Notes under the pieces: generated by a model
Database searches by the model: none
Seen by the model: the letters and a program-made list of their open reading frames with translations, nothing else
Told to the model about the DNA's origin: nothing
Source: Blastococcus sp. VKM Ac-2987
GTDB taxonomy: Bacteria > Actinomycetota > Actinomycetes > Mycobacteriales > Geodermatophilaceae
Assembly (NCBI RefSeq): GCF_026967805.1
Contig: NZ_JAPVBG010000002.1
Location: 629,011 to 693,010 of the forward strand
DNA length: 64,000 bases
Reading direction: 5' to 3'
Made by a program: the position numbers and the translations under genes
In this document: piece by piece, positions 15,667 to 24,809 of the stretch
How the letters are laid out: each line of letters opens with the position of its first letter
Position numbering within the stretch: position 1 is the first letter of the stretch

Positions 15667-17400
15667 TCAGTCGATGCCGGACGGCAGCCGGTTGGGACCG
15701 GCCTCGGCGGGGCGCGGCCGGTCCTCCGGGAAGGTGCGGACGGCGACGATGGCCACGTCGTCGGCGCCGGCCTCCGGCACCAGCCGGGCCAGGACGGTGT
15801 CCAGCAGCTCCTCCAGCGGTGTGGCCCCGAGGTCGCGCAGGGCGTCGAGGAGCCGCTCGATCCCCTCATCGAGGTCGATGTCGCGGCGCTCGACCAGGCC
15901 GTCGGTGACCAGCAGCAGCGTGTGCGCGTCGGGCAGGTCGACGGACTGGTCGCTGCGCGGCGCGTCCGGGTCGATGCCCAGCATCAGCTCGGGCTTGCTG
16001 GTGAGCAGGGTGCTCCTGCCGTCGGGTGCCAGCAGGATCGGTGGCAGGTGCCCGGCGTTGCTCCAGCGGAGCAGCCGGCGGCCGGCCACCGGCACGTCGG
16101 GATGGCGCTCGATCCGGGCCAGCACGGCGGTGGCCAGCGTGGCGACCGCCAGCCCGCGCGCGGCGTGCTCCACCCGGGTGAGCGTCGCGGCCGGGCCGTT
16201 CTCCTCCGCGTAGGCGAGGGCGCGCAGCAGCCCGCGGACCTGGCCCATCGCCGCGGCCGCGCTGCTGTCGTGGCCGACGACGTCGCCGATCACCAGCATG
16301 GTGGCGCCGTCGGGCTGCAGGAACGCGTCGTACCAGTCGCCGCCCACCTGCGCCTCGTGCGCCGCGGGGCTGTAGCGGACGGCGATCTGCAGGTGGTCGG
16401 GCTCCGGTGGCGGGGTGAGCAGCGACTGCTGCAGCCGGTCGGACAGCGCGCGGTCGGCGGCCACCCGGGCGGCGAGCTCCTCCAGCTGCGCCGCCTGGCG
16501 CCGGGCGGCCAGCCGGTCGGTGAGGTCGCGGAAGGAGACCACCACGCCGGTGTGCACGCCGTCGTCGACGGTGGGCACGACGACCATCTCGACCGGGATG
16601 GGCGTGCCGTCGCTGCGCCAGAGCGTCTCGTGGTCGGCGACCACCGTCCGGCCGGTGCGCAGCGCCCGCCACACCGGGCACTCCTCGCGCGGGTACTCCG
16701 AGCCGTCCGGGCGGCGCCCGTGGATCAGGGCGTGCTGGTCGCGGCCGAGCTGGTCCTCCGGCGGGTAGCCGGTCAGCCGGGACGCCGCGGGGTTGAGGAA
16801 CTCCACCCGGCCGTCGATGTCGAGGCCGTAGATGCCGTCGGCGACGTTGGCCAGCACCCGCTCGGTGATGGCGAGGGCGCGGGACAGCTTGGCCTCGGTC
16901 TCCCGGAGGACCTCCAGGTCACGGGCCCGGGCGGTGGCGATCTGGCGGAGCGTGGAGGCCTCCACGCCCGCCGCGCGCGCCTCGGCGGTGACCCGCTCGG
17001 CCTGCAGCCGGGCGGTGATGTCCATGCCGGTGACCAGGAGGAACGTCTGCTGCTCGCCGTCGCGGACCAGCTGCATGGTGAGGTCGGCGGTGCGCCGCGT
17101 GCCGTCGGCGAGGAAGAAGCTGGTGACCGCGCGCACCGGCTCGCCCCCGGCCGCCACCTCCTGGCACCACCGGCGCACCGTGGCGCTCACCTCGGGGTCG
17201 ACCGCCCACCAGCCGGCCTCCCAGAAGGGACGGCCCAGGTGCTCGCGCCGGTCGAAGCCGCAGCCCTCCACGGTCAGCCGATTCGCGGTGAGCAGCGTCC
17301 CGGCGGTGTCGCAGACCGCGGCGAACATGAACGACGAGTCGTGCAGCACCGCGTACCACGACGGGGTGCCGGGGAGCGCCTCGTCGTCCGGGGTCGGCAC
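15667..17400 (-). CDS. PAS-PAS-SpoIIE (PP2C) phosphatase
   Basis: A 577-residue cytoplasmic signalling protein. A first PAS-like domain covers residues ~20-130 (DTAGTLLTANRLTVEGCGFDR), then a helical linker, a second PAS (~180-300; IDGRVEFLNPAASRLTGYPPED) and a C-terminal SpoIIE-type Ser/Thr phosphatase (~325-560) with metal-binding aspartates in VGGDWYDAF, VIGDVVGHD and GADDVAIVAVR. Such proteins usually dephosphorylate anti-anti-sigma factors in stress or developmental sigma networks. No histidine-kinase-like ATPase or STAS gene is adjacent, so partners are unknown. GTG start. Confidence 0.85.
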   Translation of the reverse strand: MPTPDDEALPGTPSWYAVLHDSSFMFAAVCDTAGTLLTANRLTVEGCGFDRREHLGRPFWEAGWWAVDPEVSATVRRWCQEVAAGGEPVRAVTSFFLADGTRRTADLTMQLVRDGEQQTFLLVTGMDITARLQAERVTAEARAAGVEASTLRQIATARARDLEVLRETEAKLSRALAITERVLANVADGIYGLDIDGRVEFLNPAASRLTGYPPEDQLGRDQHALIHGRRPDGSEYPREECPVWRALRTGRTVVADHETLWRSDGTPIPVEMVVVPTVDDGVHTGVVVSFRDLTDRLAARRQAAQLEELAARVAADRALSDRLQQSLLTPPPEPDHLQIAVRYSPAAHEAQVGGDWYDAFLQPDGATMLVIGDVVGHDSSAAAAMGQVRGLLRALAYAEENGPAATLTRVEHAARGLAVATLATAVLARIERHPDVPVAGRRLLRWSNAGHLPPILLAPDGRSTLLTSKPELMLGIDPDAPRSDQSVDLPDAHTLLLVTDGLVERRDIDLDEGIERLLDALRDLGATPLEELLDTVLARLVPEAGADDVAIVAVRTFPEDRPRPAEAGPNRLPSGID

Positions 17401-17578
17401 CGTGCCGCGGCCGGCCTCGGCCTTCTCGATGACTGCTCCTCCCGTCGCTTCCCCGCCGCCCGGGGTCCGTGCTCAGCCTGCCGTACGACCCCCCGGCGCC
17501 ACCAGCGACCGCGCCTGTCTGGTCGGCCTCACCCCGCCGGGGTGGCGGATGCACGCGGCGGCGCCCGCTCGCGGCCGG

Positions 17579-18256
17579 TCAGAGGCCGAGCGTGCCGGCC
17601 AGCTCGCCCACCGCGCGGTCGAACCAGCGGTCGTGGTCCGCCACGGAGCCCGTGAAGTGGCCGAACAGCTCGAAGCTGATCACCCCGAACAGCGAGCTCC
17701 AGGTGAGCAGGGCCCGCACCCGCACGTCCTCGTCGATGGCCGGGTGCGACCCGCCCAGGACGGCGGCGGTCTCGTCGCTCACCAGCGCCGGATCCCGTTC
17801 GCCGGACCCCTCGGGCAGCACGCCGGCCCGCGCGGCGTCCCCGAGGATCCGGCCCAGGACGACGCCGACCCGGGCCGCGGCGGGCACGGTGTCCCGCGGC
17901 GCGGTGTAGCCGGGCACCGGGGACCCGTAGAGGAGCGCGTACTCGTGCGGGTGCGCGAGGGCCCACGCCCGGACCGCGCGGCACACCGCGAGCCAGCGGT
18001 CCCGGGGAGCCGCCGCCGGGTCGTCCGCTCCTTCCGCGGCGGCGCCGAGGGCGTCGTAGCCGTCGATGATCAGCCGGGTGAGCAGGTCGTCGCGGCTCGG
18101 GACGTAGCGGTAGACGGCTGAGGAGGCCATGCCCAGCTCGCGCGCCACGGCGCGCAGCGACAGCGCGGCCGCGCCGACCTCGGCCAGCTGGCGCCGGGCT
18201 GCGTCGGCGATCTCGCCGGTGATCTCGGCGCGGACGCGCGCGCGGGCGGTGGGCAT
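17579..18256 (-). CDS. TetR-family regulator
   Basis: A 225-residue repressor-type protein: N-terminal HTH (GAAALSLRAVARELGMASSAVYRYVPSRDDLL, residues ~25-57) and a C-terminal ligand domain. The ATG at 18256 (MPTARARVRAEI) is the TetR-like start; the open frame continues further upstream but reads through unrelated sequence. Divergent from the epimerase-like gene at 18383. The 126-base gap holds a 12-bp perfect inverted repeat around a TTGACA box, a probable operator, so it likely controls that gene and itself. Confidence 0.87.
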   Translation of the reverse strand: MPTARARVRAEITGEIADAARRQLAEVGAAALSLRAVARELGMASSAVYRYVPSRDDLLTRLIIDGYDALGAAAEGADDPAAAPRDRWLAVCRAVRAWALAHPHEYALLYGSPVPGYTAPRDTVPAAARVGVVLGRILGDAARAGVLPEGSGERDPALVSDETAAVLGGSHPAIDEDVRVRALLTWSSLFGVISFELFGHFTGSVADHDRWFDRAVGELAGTLGL

Positions 18257-18296
18257 CCCGCCACCCTGCCAGATGCGGAGCAGTGCACGCAATCGA

Positions 18297-18360
18297 GAGC
18301 GGTGCTCTTGACAGCATGACCGGGGACCGTGAGCATCGTCCTCGGACGAGAGCACCGCTC
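18297..18360. promoter_or_regulatory. Candidate TetR operator/promoter in divergent gap
   Basis: GAGCGGTGCTCT (18297-18308) is repeated in perfect inverse at 18349-18360, 40 bases apart. The left copy overlaps a near-palindrome (AGAGC-GGT-GCTCT) and runs into TTGACA at 18308-18313; a weak -10 (GAGCAT) lies 17 bases on. Fits two operator sites flanking the promoter of the rightward gene. Confidence 0.5.
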
Positions 18361-18382
18361 GCACATCGACCCGGGAGCACCC

Positions 18383-19312
18383 ATGGCACTGCACGTGATC
18401 GTCGGCAAGGGGCCGGTCGGCCTGACCACCGCTCGCGAGCTGCGGGACCGCGGCCACGAGGTGCGGGTGCTCTCCCGCAGCGGCGGGAGGTCCGGGAACG
18501 GCATCGAGCACCGGCAGGTCGACGCCGCGGACGCCGACGCCCTCGCCGGCGCGGCCCGCGGCGCCGCCGCCGTCTACAACGCGGTGAACCCGGCCTACCA
18601 CCGGTGGGCCACCGACTGGCCGCCGGTGGCGGCCGCCCTGCTCTCCGCCGCCGAGCGCGCCGGCGCCGTCCTCGTCACGATGTCGAACCTCTACGGGTAC
18701 GGCCGCCCGTCGGGGCCGATGACGCCGGAGACGCCGCTCGCGGCGACCGACACCAAGGGCGTCGTGCGGGCGCGGATGTGGCGGGAGGCCCTCGCCGCGC
18801 ACGAGGCCGGGCGGGTGCGCGTCACCGAGGCCCGGGCCGCCGACTTCGTGGGCCCGCAGGTGCCTGCCGACCACTCGCACCTCGTCCGGCAGCTGCCCGC
18901 GTTGCGGAAGGGCCGGCGCGCCTGGGTGGTCGGCGACCCGGACGCGAGGCGCAGCTGGGCCTACCTGCCCGACGTCGCCGCCACGCTGGCCGTCCTGGGC
19001 ACCGACGAGCGGGCGCTCGGTCGCGCCTGGCACGTGCCCACCACCGCGCCGCGCTCGCAGCGGGAGGCCCTCGGGGACGTCGCCGCCGAGCTGGGCGCCC
19101 CGCCCGCCCGGGTGAGCGGCATCCCGTGGCCGGTGCTGCGGGCCGTGGGCGTCGCCGTCCCGGTGATGCGGGAGGTGGTGGCCATCCGGCACCAGTGGGA
19201 CCAGGACTTCGTCTCCGAGGCGACGTCGACGACCGCGACCTTCGGCCTTCCGGCCACGCCCTGGGACGAGGTCGTCCGGGCGACGGTCGCGGGCGCCCCG
19301 GTGGTCGCCTGA
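18383..19312 (+). CDS. NAD-dependent epimerase/dehydratase-like protein
   Basis: A 309-residue Rossmann protein of the atypical SDR group. The nucleotide-binding start is LHVIVGKGPVGLTTARELRDRGHEV; strand ends such as VYNAVNPAYHRW and VTMSNLYGYG follow the family, with Tyr in NLYGYGRP as the likely catalytic residue although the classical YxxxK is not evident (TDTKGVVRARMWRE follows). Start ATG at 18383; in-frame upstream codons overlap the putative operator. Regulated probably by the divergent TetR. Substrate unknown. Confidence 0.78.
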   Translation: MALHVIVGKGPVGLTTARELRDRGHEVRVLSRSGGRSGNGIEHRQVDAADADALAGAARGAAAVYNAVNPAYHRWATDWPPVAAALLSAAERAGAVLVTMSNLYGYGRPSGPMTPETPLAATDTKGVVRARMWREALAAHEAGRVRVTEARAADFVGPQVPADHSHLVRQLPALRKGRRAWVVGDPDARRSWAYLPDVAATLAVLGTDERALGRAWHVPTTAPRSQREALGDVAAELGAPPARVSGIPWPVLRAVGVAVPVMREVVAIRHQWDQDFVSEATSTTATFGLPATPWDEVVRATVAGAPVVA

Positions 19313-19334
19313 GGTCGAGCCGGGGCGCCGTCAC

Positions 19335-19340
19335 TACGGT
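19335..19340 (+). promoter_or_regulatory. -10 box for leaderless small ORF
   Basis: TACGGT (TANNNT) lies seven bases before the ATG of the 34-residue ORF, the spacing expected of a leaderless transcript. Confidence 0.4.
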
Positions 19341-19347
19341 GGTCGCC

Positions 19348-19452
19348 ATGGTTTCTGCCTGGGTCCTGGTCACCCTGACGGCGCTGTCCGCCCTGGCCCT
19401 GGGGTACGGCGCGGTCCGCCTGTCCCGCCGTCCCGAGGGGGCCCGGCGATGA
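19348..19452 (+). CDS. 34-residue single-span membrane peptide
   Basis: ATG at 19348 to TGA at 19452, too short for most gene callers. The peptide starts MVSAWVLVTLTALSALALG, a single hydrophobic helix, and ends with a basic tail (VRLSRRPEGARR). Its stop overlaps the ATG of the nitrobindin-like gene (ATGA), so it is translationally coupled to it; a TANNNT box sits seven bases upstream. Role unknown; it may exist mainly to deliver ribosomes to the next gene, or anchor a partner. Confidence 0.6.
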   Translation: MVSAWVLVTLTALSALALGYGAVRLSRRPEGARR

Positions 19453-19994
19453 GCGGGGAGACCGAGCTGCCGGTGCCGGACACCGCCGACGTCCGCAGCG
19501 GCCCGGAGGTCTCCGAGGAGATCCTCTCGGTGCTGCCCCTGCTGGGGGAGTGGCACGGCGAGGGCATCCTGAGCGGTGCCGTGGCCGGGTCCGACCAGGA
19601 TCTCCGGTTCGGCCAGTGGATCCGGTTCAGCCACGACGGCCGGGGCTTCCTCGCCTACGAGTCCCGCACCTGGCGGCTCACCGACGACGGGGCGATCGTC
19701 GGCCCCGACGTCCGGGAGTCCGGCTTCTGGCGGCCCCGCGGCGGTGACGACGTCGAGCTGCTGGTGGCCGGCCCCGAGGGGCTCGTGGAGATCTACGTCG
19801 GGACGGCGCGCACCACGACGAGCTGGGAGCTGACCAGCGACGTGGTGGCCCGCACGCCCGACGCCCCCGAGGTGACCCGGGCGGTGCGGCTCTACGGGAT
19901 CGTCGAGGGCGCGCTGATGTACGCCATCGACCGGGCCGTCGGCGAGGAGCCGCTGCGCCCGACCATGTCGGCCCGGCTGGAGCGCCTCCGGTGA
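19449..19994 (+). CDS. Nitrobindin-like heme-binding domain protein (Rv0813c-like)
   Basis: A 181-residue beta-barrel protein of the FABP/nitrobindin family (THAP4-like). The family opening LLGEWHGEGI is at residues ~31-40, followed by QWIRFSHDGRGFLAYESRTW, with GFWRP and the C-terminal LYGIVEGALMYAID. Family members bind heme b in the barrel through a C-terminal histidine; I do not see the expected axial His clearly here (EPLRPTMSARLERL), so heme binding is uncertain. ATGA overlap with the upstream small ORF and with the downstream DUF885 gene. Corresponds in neighbourhood to Rv0813c. Confidence 0.8.
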   Translation: MSGETELPVPDTADVRSGPEVSEEILSVLPLLGEWHGEGILSGAVAGSDQDLRFGQWIRFSHDGRGFLAYESRTWRLTDDGAIVGPDVRESGFWRPRGGDDVELLVAGPEGLVEIYVGTARTTTSWELTSDVVARTPDAPEVTRAVRLYGIVEGALMYAIDRAVGEEPLRPTMSARLERLR

Positions 19995-21687
19995 GCGCTC
20001 CGCGCGACACCCCGCGCGCGGTCGCCGACCGCTACGTCGACGCCGTGTGCGACCTCGACCCGATCGTGGCGACGTCGCTGGGCACCCGCCCGGGTGACGA
20101 CCGGCTGCCCGACTACAGCCCGGCCGGGCTCGAGGCCGAGGCCGCCCTCGCCCGGACCACGCTCACCGAGCTGGACCGGGCGCTGGCGGCCGACCCCTCG
20201 CTCGACGACGACCCGGTGGAGCGGCGCTGCGCCCGGCTGCTCCGCGAGCGGCTGGGCGCCGAGCTCGCCGGCCTCGAGGCGGGGGAGGGCTTCCGCTCGC
20301 TGAACAACCTGTTCAGCCCGCTGCACTCCGTCCGACAGGTCTTCCTGCTGATGCCGGCGGCGACCGAGCAGGACTGGTCCGTCCTCGGCCGTCGGCTGGC
20401 CAGGGTGCCCGAGGCCTACCGCGGGTACCGCCGGACCCTCGCCGACGGCGCGCGGCGCGGGCTGCTGGTGGCGCCCCGTCAGGTGCGCACCGTCGTCGCC
20501 CAGCTCGACGAATGGCTCGCCGGGCCTTTCTTCACGACCTTCGTGGCCGCCGGTCCGGCTGCGCTGCAGGACGAGCTCGCCGCCGCCGCCCGCGCCGCCG
20601 ACGGCGCCGTGGCGGAGGTGCGGGACTTCCTGCGGGACGAGTACGCGCCGCGGACGGAGGGGACGCCGGACGCCGTCGGCCGGGAGCGGTACGCCGTCGC
20701 CGCGCGCCGCTGGACCGGATCGGAGCTGGGCGCCGGGCAGGGGCTGGAGGAGGCCTACGCCTGGGGCTGGGCCGAGCACCGCCGGATCCTCGCCGAGCAG
20801 CGCGTCGAGGCCGAGCGGGTGCGCCCGGGCGCCACCCCGCTGGAGGCGATGCGCTGGCTGTCGCTGAACGGCCCGGCGGTCGAGGGCGCCGAGGCGATCC
20901 GCGAGCGGCTGCAGGCGATGATGGACGAGGCGATCGCCGCGCTGGACGGCACCCACTTCGACCTCGCCGGGCCGGTGAAGCGGGTCGAGGCGATGATCGC
21001 GCCGCCGGGGAGCGCCGCGGCGCCCTACTACACCCGGCCGGCGCAGGACTTCTCCCGGCCGGGCCGCACCTGGCTGCCCACCCTGGGGCGCACCCGCTTC
21101 CCGCTCTGGGACCTGGTCTCCATCTGGTACCACGAGGGCGTTCCGGGCCACCACCTGCAGCTGGCCCAGTGGGCGCTCGTCTCCGGGCAGCTGTCGACCT
21201 ACCAGACCTCGCTGGGCTCGGTCGGCGCGAACGTCGAGGGCTGGGCGCTGTACGCGGAGCGGCTGATGGACGAGCTGGGCTACTTCGCCGACCCGGCGGA
21301 GCGCCTGGGCTTCCTCGACGCGCAGCAGCTGCGCTCGGTGCGGGTGGTCATCGACATCGGCATGCATTTGGGGCTGCCGGTGCCCGACGACGCCGACGGC
21401 GTGCTGGCCGGGCACCGCGGGCAGCCGTGGACGCCCGAGCTCGCCCGGGCCTTCCTGGGCGAGCACTCCGGCGCCGACGTGGCCTCGACAGCGAGCTGGT
21501 GCGCTACCTGGGCATGCCGGGGCAGGCGATCAGCTACAAGCTCGGCGAGCGCGCCTGGCGGGAGGGCCGGGCCGCGGCCGAGCAGGCCCGGGGCACCGGC
21601 TTCGACCTCAAGGCCTGGCACATGGCGGCCCTGTCCCAGGGGTCGCTGGGGCTCGACGACCTCGCGGCCGAGCTGGCGCAGCTCTGA
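19991..21687 (+). pseudogene. DUF885 peptidase-like gene with a frameshift near the 3' end
   Basis: Reading from ATG/GTG at 19991 gives a DUF885-family protein through about residue 498, including the zinc-site motif WYHEGVPGHHLQ and the family block DELGYFADPAERLGFLDAQQLRSVRVVIDIG. After GADVA near 21481-21484 the frame is lost: the family ending LDSELVRYLGMPGQAISYKLGER continues in the next frame to a stop at 21687. A single missing base explains it, and the joined product would be ~565 residues, normal for DUF885. Left unrepaired, the first frame reads on in nonsense to 22426. Either a true recent mutation or a sequencing error. Starts in an ATGA-type overlap with the nitrobindin-like gene. 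Confidence 0.8.
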
Positions 21688-21717
21688 GCGCCCGGGGCTG
21701 ACCGCCGCGGCGGGGGA

Positions 21718-22362
21718 TCAGTCGGGCGGAGCGCTGGTCGCCGGCGACCCGGAGGGCGCGGCCGTGCCGGTGGGGCCGGTCGTGCCGGTGGGCGCCGTCG
21801 TACCGGTGGGCGCGGTCGTGCCGGAGGGCCCCGGGGTCCCCGTCGCGGGCGACAGGTCGCCCGGCAGCGTGGTGTCGGTCTCGCAGCCGTCCAGGTCGTC
21901 GCGCAGCCGCCGCTCCAGCGGCTGGAGTTCCCGGATCGACTGGTCCAGCCCCGAGATGTCCAGGCCTGCCGCGGCGTCGCCCAGGTCGCCGATGACGTCG
22001 ATCAGGTCGCTGGTCCCGTTCACGACGCGCAGGCACGCCTCGTTCACGGTGATCTCGGCGCTCGCCCCCGGGCCCTCGCCGTCCGGCGCGGACGTCTCCG
22101 CCGCTCCGGCGGCGGGGGACTCGGCGGTGGTGGCGGGGACCGGCGGCGGGTCCTCGCGGAGCAGCCCGAGGAGGATCGCACCCGCGAACAGGCCCACGAC
22201 GAAGGCCGGGGCGATCAGCCACCAGCTCTTCGGCCGGCCTCCCGCCCGTCCGCCCGGCGCCTCGCGGCCGGCGGCCGGCTCGTCGTGGCCCGCGGTGGGC
22301 GCGTCGGCAGCCGCCGGGGCGGCGGAGGCGCCGGCCGTGGGTTCGGTGCGGTCCTCGGGCAT
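21718..22362 (-). CDS. Single-span membrane protein with Pro/Thr-rich tail
   Basis: A 214-residue protein of unknown function. Residues ~1-45 are Ala/Pro/Glu-rich and cytoplasmic, one membrane helix follows (WWLIAPAFVVGLFAGAILLG), then an extracellular region with a small conserved-looking helical domain (ITVNEACLRVVNGTSDLIDV, with Cys again in LDGCETD), and a low-complexity tail of GTTAPTGTTGPTG type repeats. ATG at 22362 with GGAAGG upstream. Divergent from the MMPL gene. Likely an envelope protein; nothing more can be said. Confidence 0.75.
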   Translation of the reverse strand: MPEDRTEPTAGASAAPAAADAPTAGHDEPAAGREAPGGRAGGRPKSWWLIAPAFVVGLFAGAILLGLLREDPPPVPATTAESPAAGAAETSAPDGEGPGASAEITVNEACLRVVNGTSDLIDVIGDLGDAAAGLDISGLDQSIRELQPLERRLRDDLDGCETDTTLPGDLSPATGTPGPSGTTAPTGTTAPTGTTGPTGTAAPSGSPATSAPPD

Positions 22363-22453
22363 GGGGGAGCGTCCTTCCGCCTGCGGTTCGTCCTGGATCG
22401 CCCTACCCTCCTCCCACCACCGGTAGTCGGTGCCGGTCGCATGCTGGGAGGCC

Positions 22454-24796
22454 GTGTTGGCTGCACGGTCGGCGGCGCGGTCTGCTCTGCGGGCGCCGCT
22501 CCGAGGGCTGTCCGCGGCCGGCCGGGGGGTGTCCGCCGCCGGCCGGGGGTTCCGCTCCGTCGTGGTGGCCGGCCGGTGGGTCGTCATGGGGCTCTGGCTG
22601 GCCGCCGCCGTCGCCGCCGTGCTCCTGCCGACGCCGTCGGGTGGCGGGGGCAGCAACAACTTCGGCAGCCTGCTGCCCGAGGGCAGCGAGGCAGCCGAGG
22701 TGCAGATGCGCTCGCTCACGGAGTTCCGCGTCCCGGTGCTGTCCCAGACCGCGGTCGTCGTCCACGATCCCGGGGGGCTCAGCGCCCTCACCCGGGCCGA
22801 CATCGCCCTGTGGGCGCTGCAGCACACCCAGGCGACCCTCCGCAGCGAGGCCCCGACCGCCGACGGGAACATCGTGGCCGCGGTACCGCTGCCCACGAAC
22901 ACGCCGGAGACCGCGGTCACCTACCTGTACACGACCGGTGGTACGTCGCTGGCCGACGGCACCGCGCTGGCCCGCCAGTACGCGCAGCACTTCCGCAACC
23001 AGCCGGGCGTGGACACGTACGTCACCGGCATCACCCCCGCGCGGGTGCAGCAGGCCGAGCACCTCGAGGCGCGGCTGCACCTGTTCGAGGTGGCGACCCT
23101 GGTGCTCATCGCCGTCGTCGTCGGGCTCACCTTCCGGTCGGTCGTGGCACCCCTGGTGGTGCTGGTCGCCGCCGGGATCGGCTACGTGCTGGCGACGTAC
23201 CTCCTGGCGAGGGCGGCCGCGGCCTTCGGCTTCGCGCTGCCCGACCAGCTCCAGCCGCTCACCGCCGCGCTGCTGATCGGTGTGGTCACCGACTACTGCG
23301 TCCTGTTCTTCTCCGGCATGCGCCGGCACCTGGACTCCGGGCTGCCGTCGCAGGAGGCCGCCCGGCGGACGGTGACCACCGACGGGCCGATCGTCGCGGT
23401 CGCGGGCATCACCGTCGCCGCCGGGACCGCCGCCCTGCTGGTCGCCGACTTCGAGCTGTTCCGTGCTTTCGGGCCCGCGCTGTCGCTCACCGTCGTGGTG
23501 GGGGTCGTCGTCTCGCTGACCCTGGTGCCCGCGGTGATCGCCGTCCTGGGGCCGTGGCTGTTCTTCCCGTCGGGCGTGGCGAAGGGCGGCGCACTGGACC
23601 GCCGGGCCGGGCGCGGTGCCCGGTGGATGGCGCGGACCACCTCCACCCGCCGCGGCGCCTGGATCGCCGTCGCCGTCGGCCTGGGCCTCCTCGTGCCGGC
23701 CGCGCTGCCCGTGTCGGACCTCCGGCTGGACCTGTCGTTCGTCTCCGGCCTGCCCGCCGGTGACCCGGTGCGGGAGGGCGCGGAGATCCTCGACGACGCC
23801 GGCGTCCGCGGTGTGGTGGCGCCCACCGAGGTGCTCGTGGACGCGCCCGGCATCGCCGGCCAGCGCGCCGCGCTGGGACGCTTCCAGGACCTGCTGGAGG
23901 CGCAGCCGGGCGTGGCCCAGGTGCTCGGCGCGGCCCAGAACCCGCTGCCCGAGGAGTTCGGGATCGTGTTCTCGGCCGACGGGGACCTCGCCCGATTCGT
24001 GGTGATCCTGGACAGCGATCCGCTGGCGGCCGACGCCATCGACGACCTGGCCCTGCTGCGGGACCGGCTGCCCGGCCTGCTGGACCAGGCCGGGGTGGAG
24101 GGGGCGACCGCGGGGGTGGCCGGCCAGACCGCGGTCGCCGCGGAGCTCGCGCTGATCACCCAGGAGAACCTCCGGAAGACCTTGCTGGCGGCGCTGGTCG
24201 TGGAGTTCGTCATCCTGGCGCTGTACCTGGGCTCGATGCTGGCGCCCCTGCTGCTGCTGGCGACCAGCGCGCTGGGGGTGGCCGCATCGCTGGGCATCAC
24301 GGTCCTGGTGTTCCAGGGGCTCCTCGACGACCCCGGCCTGACCTTCTACGTGCCGTTCACCACCGCCGTGCTGCTGCTCGCGCTGGGCTCCGACTACAAC
24401 GTGTTCGCCGTCGGCTCGATTTGGGACGAGGCGTCCCGCAGGCCGTTGCGCGAGGCGATCGCGGTGGCGATGCCGGCCACCGCGCGGGCCATCAGCGCGG
24501 CGGGGATCATCCTCGCGGCCACCTTCGCCATGGTGGCGATCATCCCGCTCGACAGCTTCCGCCAGGTGGCCTTCATCATGGCGCTGGGCCTGCTGATCGA
24601 CACCTTCCTCATCCGGCCGGTGATCACCCCGGCCGTCCTGACGCTGCTCGGCCGCGCGGCGGGCTGGCCCAGCAAGCGGATCCGGACCTCCGGCGGCACG
24701 CTGGACGCGGCGCAGCAGGACGCCCTGCTGGAGCAGCGGGACGCCGGGATCGTGCCGGACCGGCAGCCCGCCGCTCCCGTCGGGACAGGCGCATGA
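22454..24796 (+). CDS. MMPL/RND-family transporter
   Basis: An integral membrane protein of about 780 residues with two MMPL repeats: an N-terminal helix (VVMGLWLAAAVAAVLLPTP), an extracytoplasmic domain, a block of helices with GVVTDYCVLFFSGMRRHL, a second helix-loop set (LDLSFVSGLPAGDPVREGAEI) and LALGSDYNVFAVGSIWDEA near the end. The GSDYNVF and VVTDYCV aspartate/tyrosine pairs are the proton-relay residues of the family. These proteins export lipids or siderophore-like molecules. GTG at 22454 follows GGGAGG; a GTG at 22430 or TTG at 22457 is possible. A second LmeA-like gene follows 13 bases downstream. Confidence 0.88.
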   Translation: MLAARSAARSALRAPLRGLSAAGRGVSAAGRGFRSVVVAGRWVVMGLWLAAAVAAVLLPTPSGGGGSNNFGSLLPEGSEAAEVQMRSLTEFRVPVLSQTAVVVHDPGGLSALTRADIALWALQHTQATLRSEAPTADGNIVAAVPLPTNTPETAVTYLYTTGGTSLADGTALARQYAQHFRNQPGVDTYVTGITPARVQQAEHLEARLHLFEVATLVLIAVVVGLTFRSVVAPLVVLVAAGIGYVLATYLLARAAAAFGFALPDQLQPLTAALLIGVVTDYCVLFFSGMRRHLDSGLPSQEAARRTVTTDGPIVAVAGITVAAGTAALLVADFELFRAFGPALSLTVVVGVVVSLTLVPAVIAVLGPWLFFPSGVAKGGALDRRAGRGARWMARTTSTRRGAWIAVAVGLGLLVPAALPVSDLRLDLSFVSGLPAGDPVREGAEILDDAGVRGVVAPTEVLVDAPGIAGQRAALGRFQDLLEAQPGVAQVLGAAQNPLPEEFGIVFSADGDLARFVVILDSDPLAADAIDDLALLRDRLPGLLDQAGVEGATAGVAGQTAVAAELALITQENLRKTLLAALVVEFVILALYLGSMLAPLLLLATSALGVAASLGITVLVFQGLLDDPGLTFYVPFTTAVLLLALGSDYNVFAVGSIWDEASRRPLREAIAVAMPATARAISAAGIILAATFAMVAIIPLDSFRQVAFIMALGLLIDTFLIRPVITPAVLTLLGRAAGWPSKRIRTSGGTLDAAQQDALLEQRDAGIVPDRQPAAPVGTGA

Positions 24797-24809
24797 GGGG
24801 AGCGGGTGG

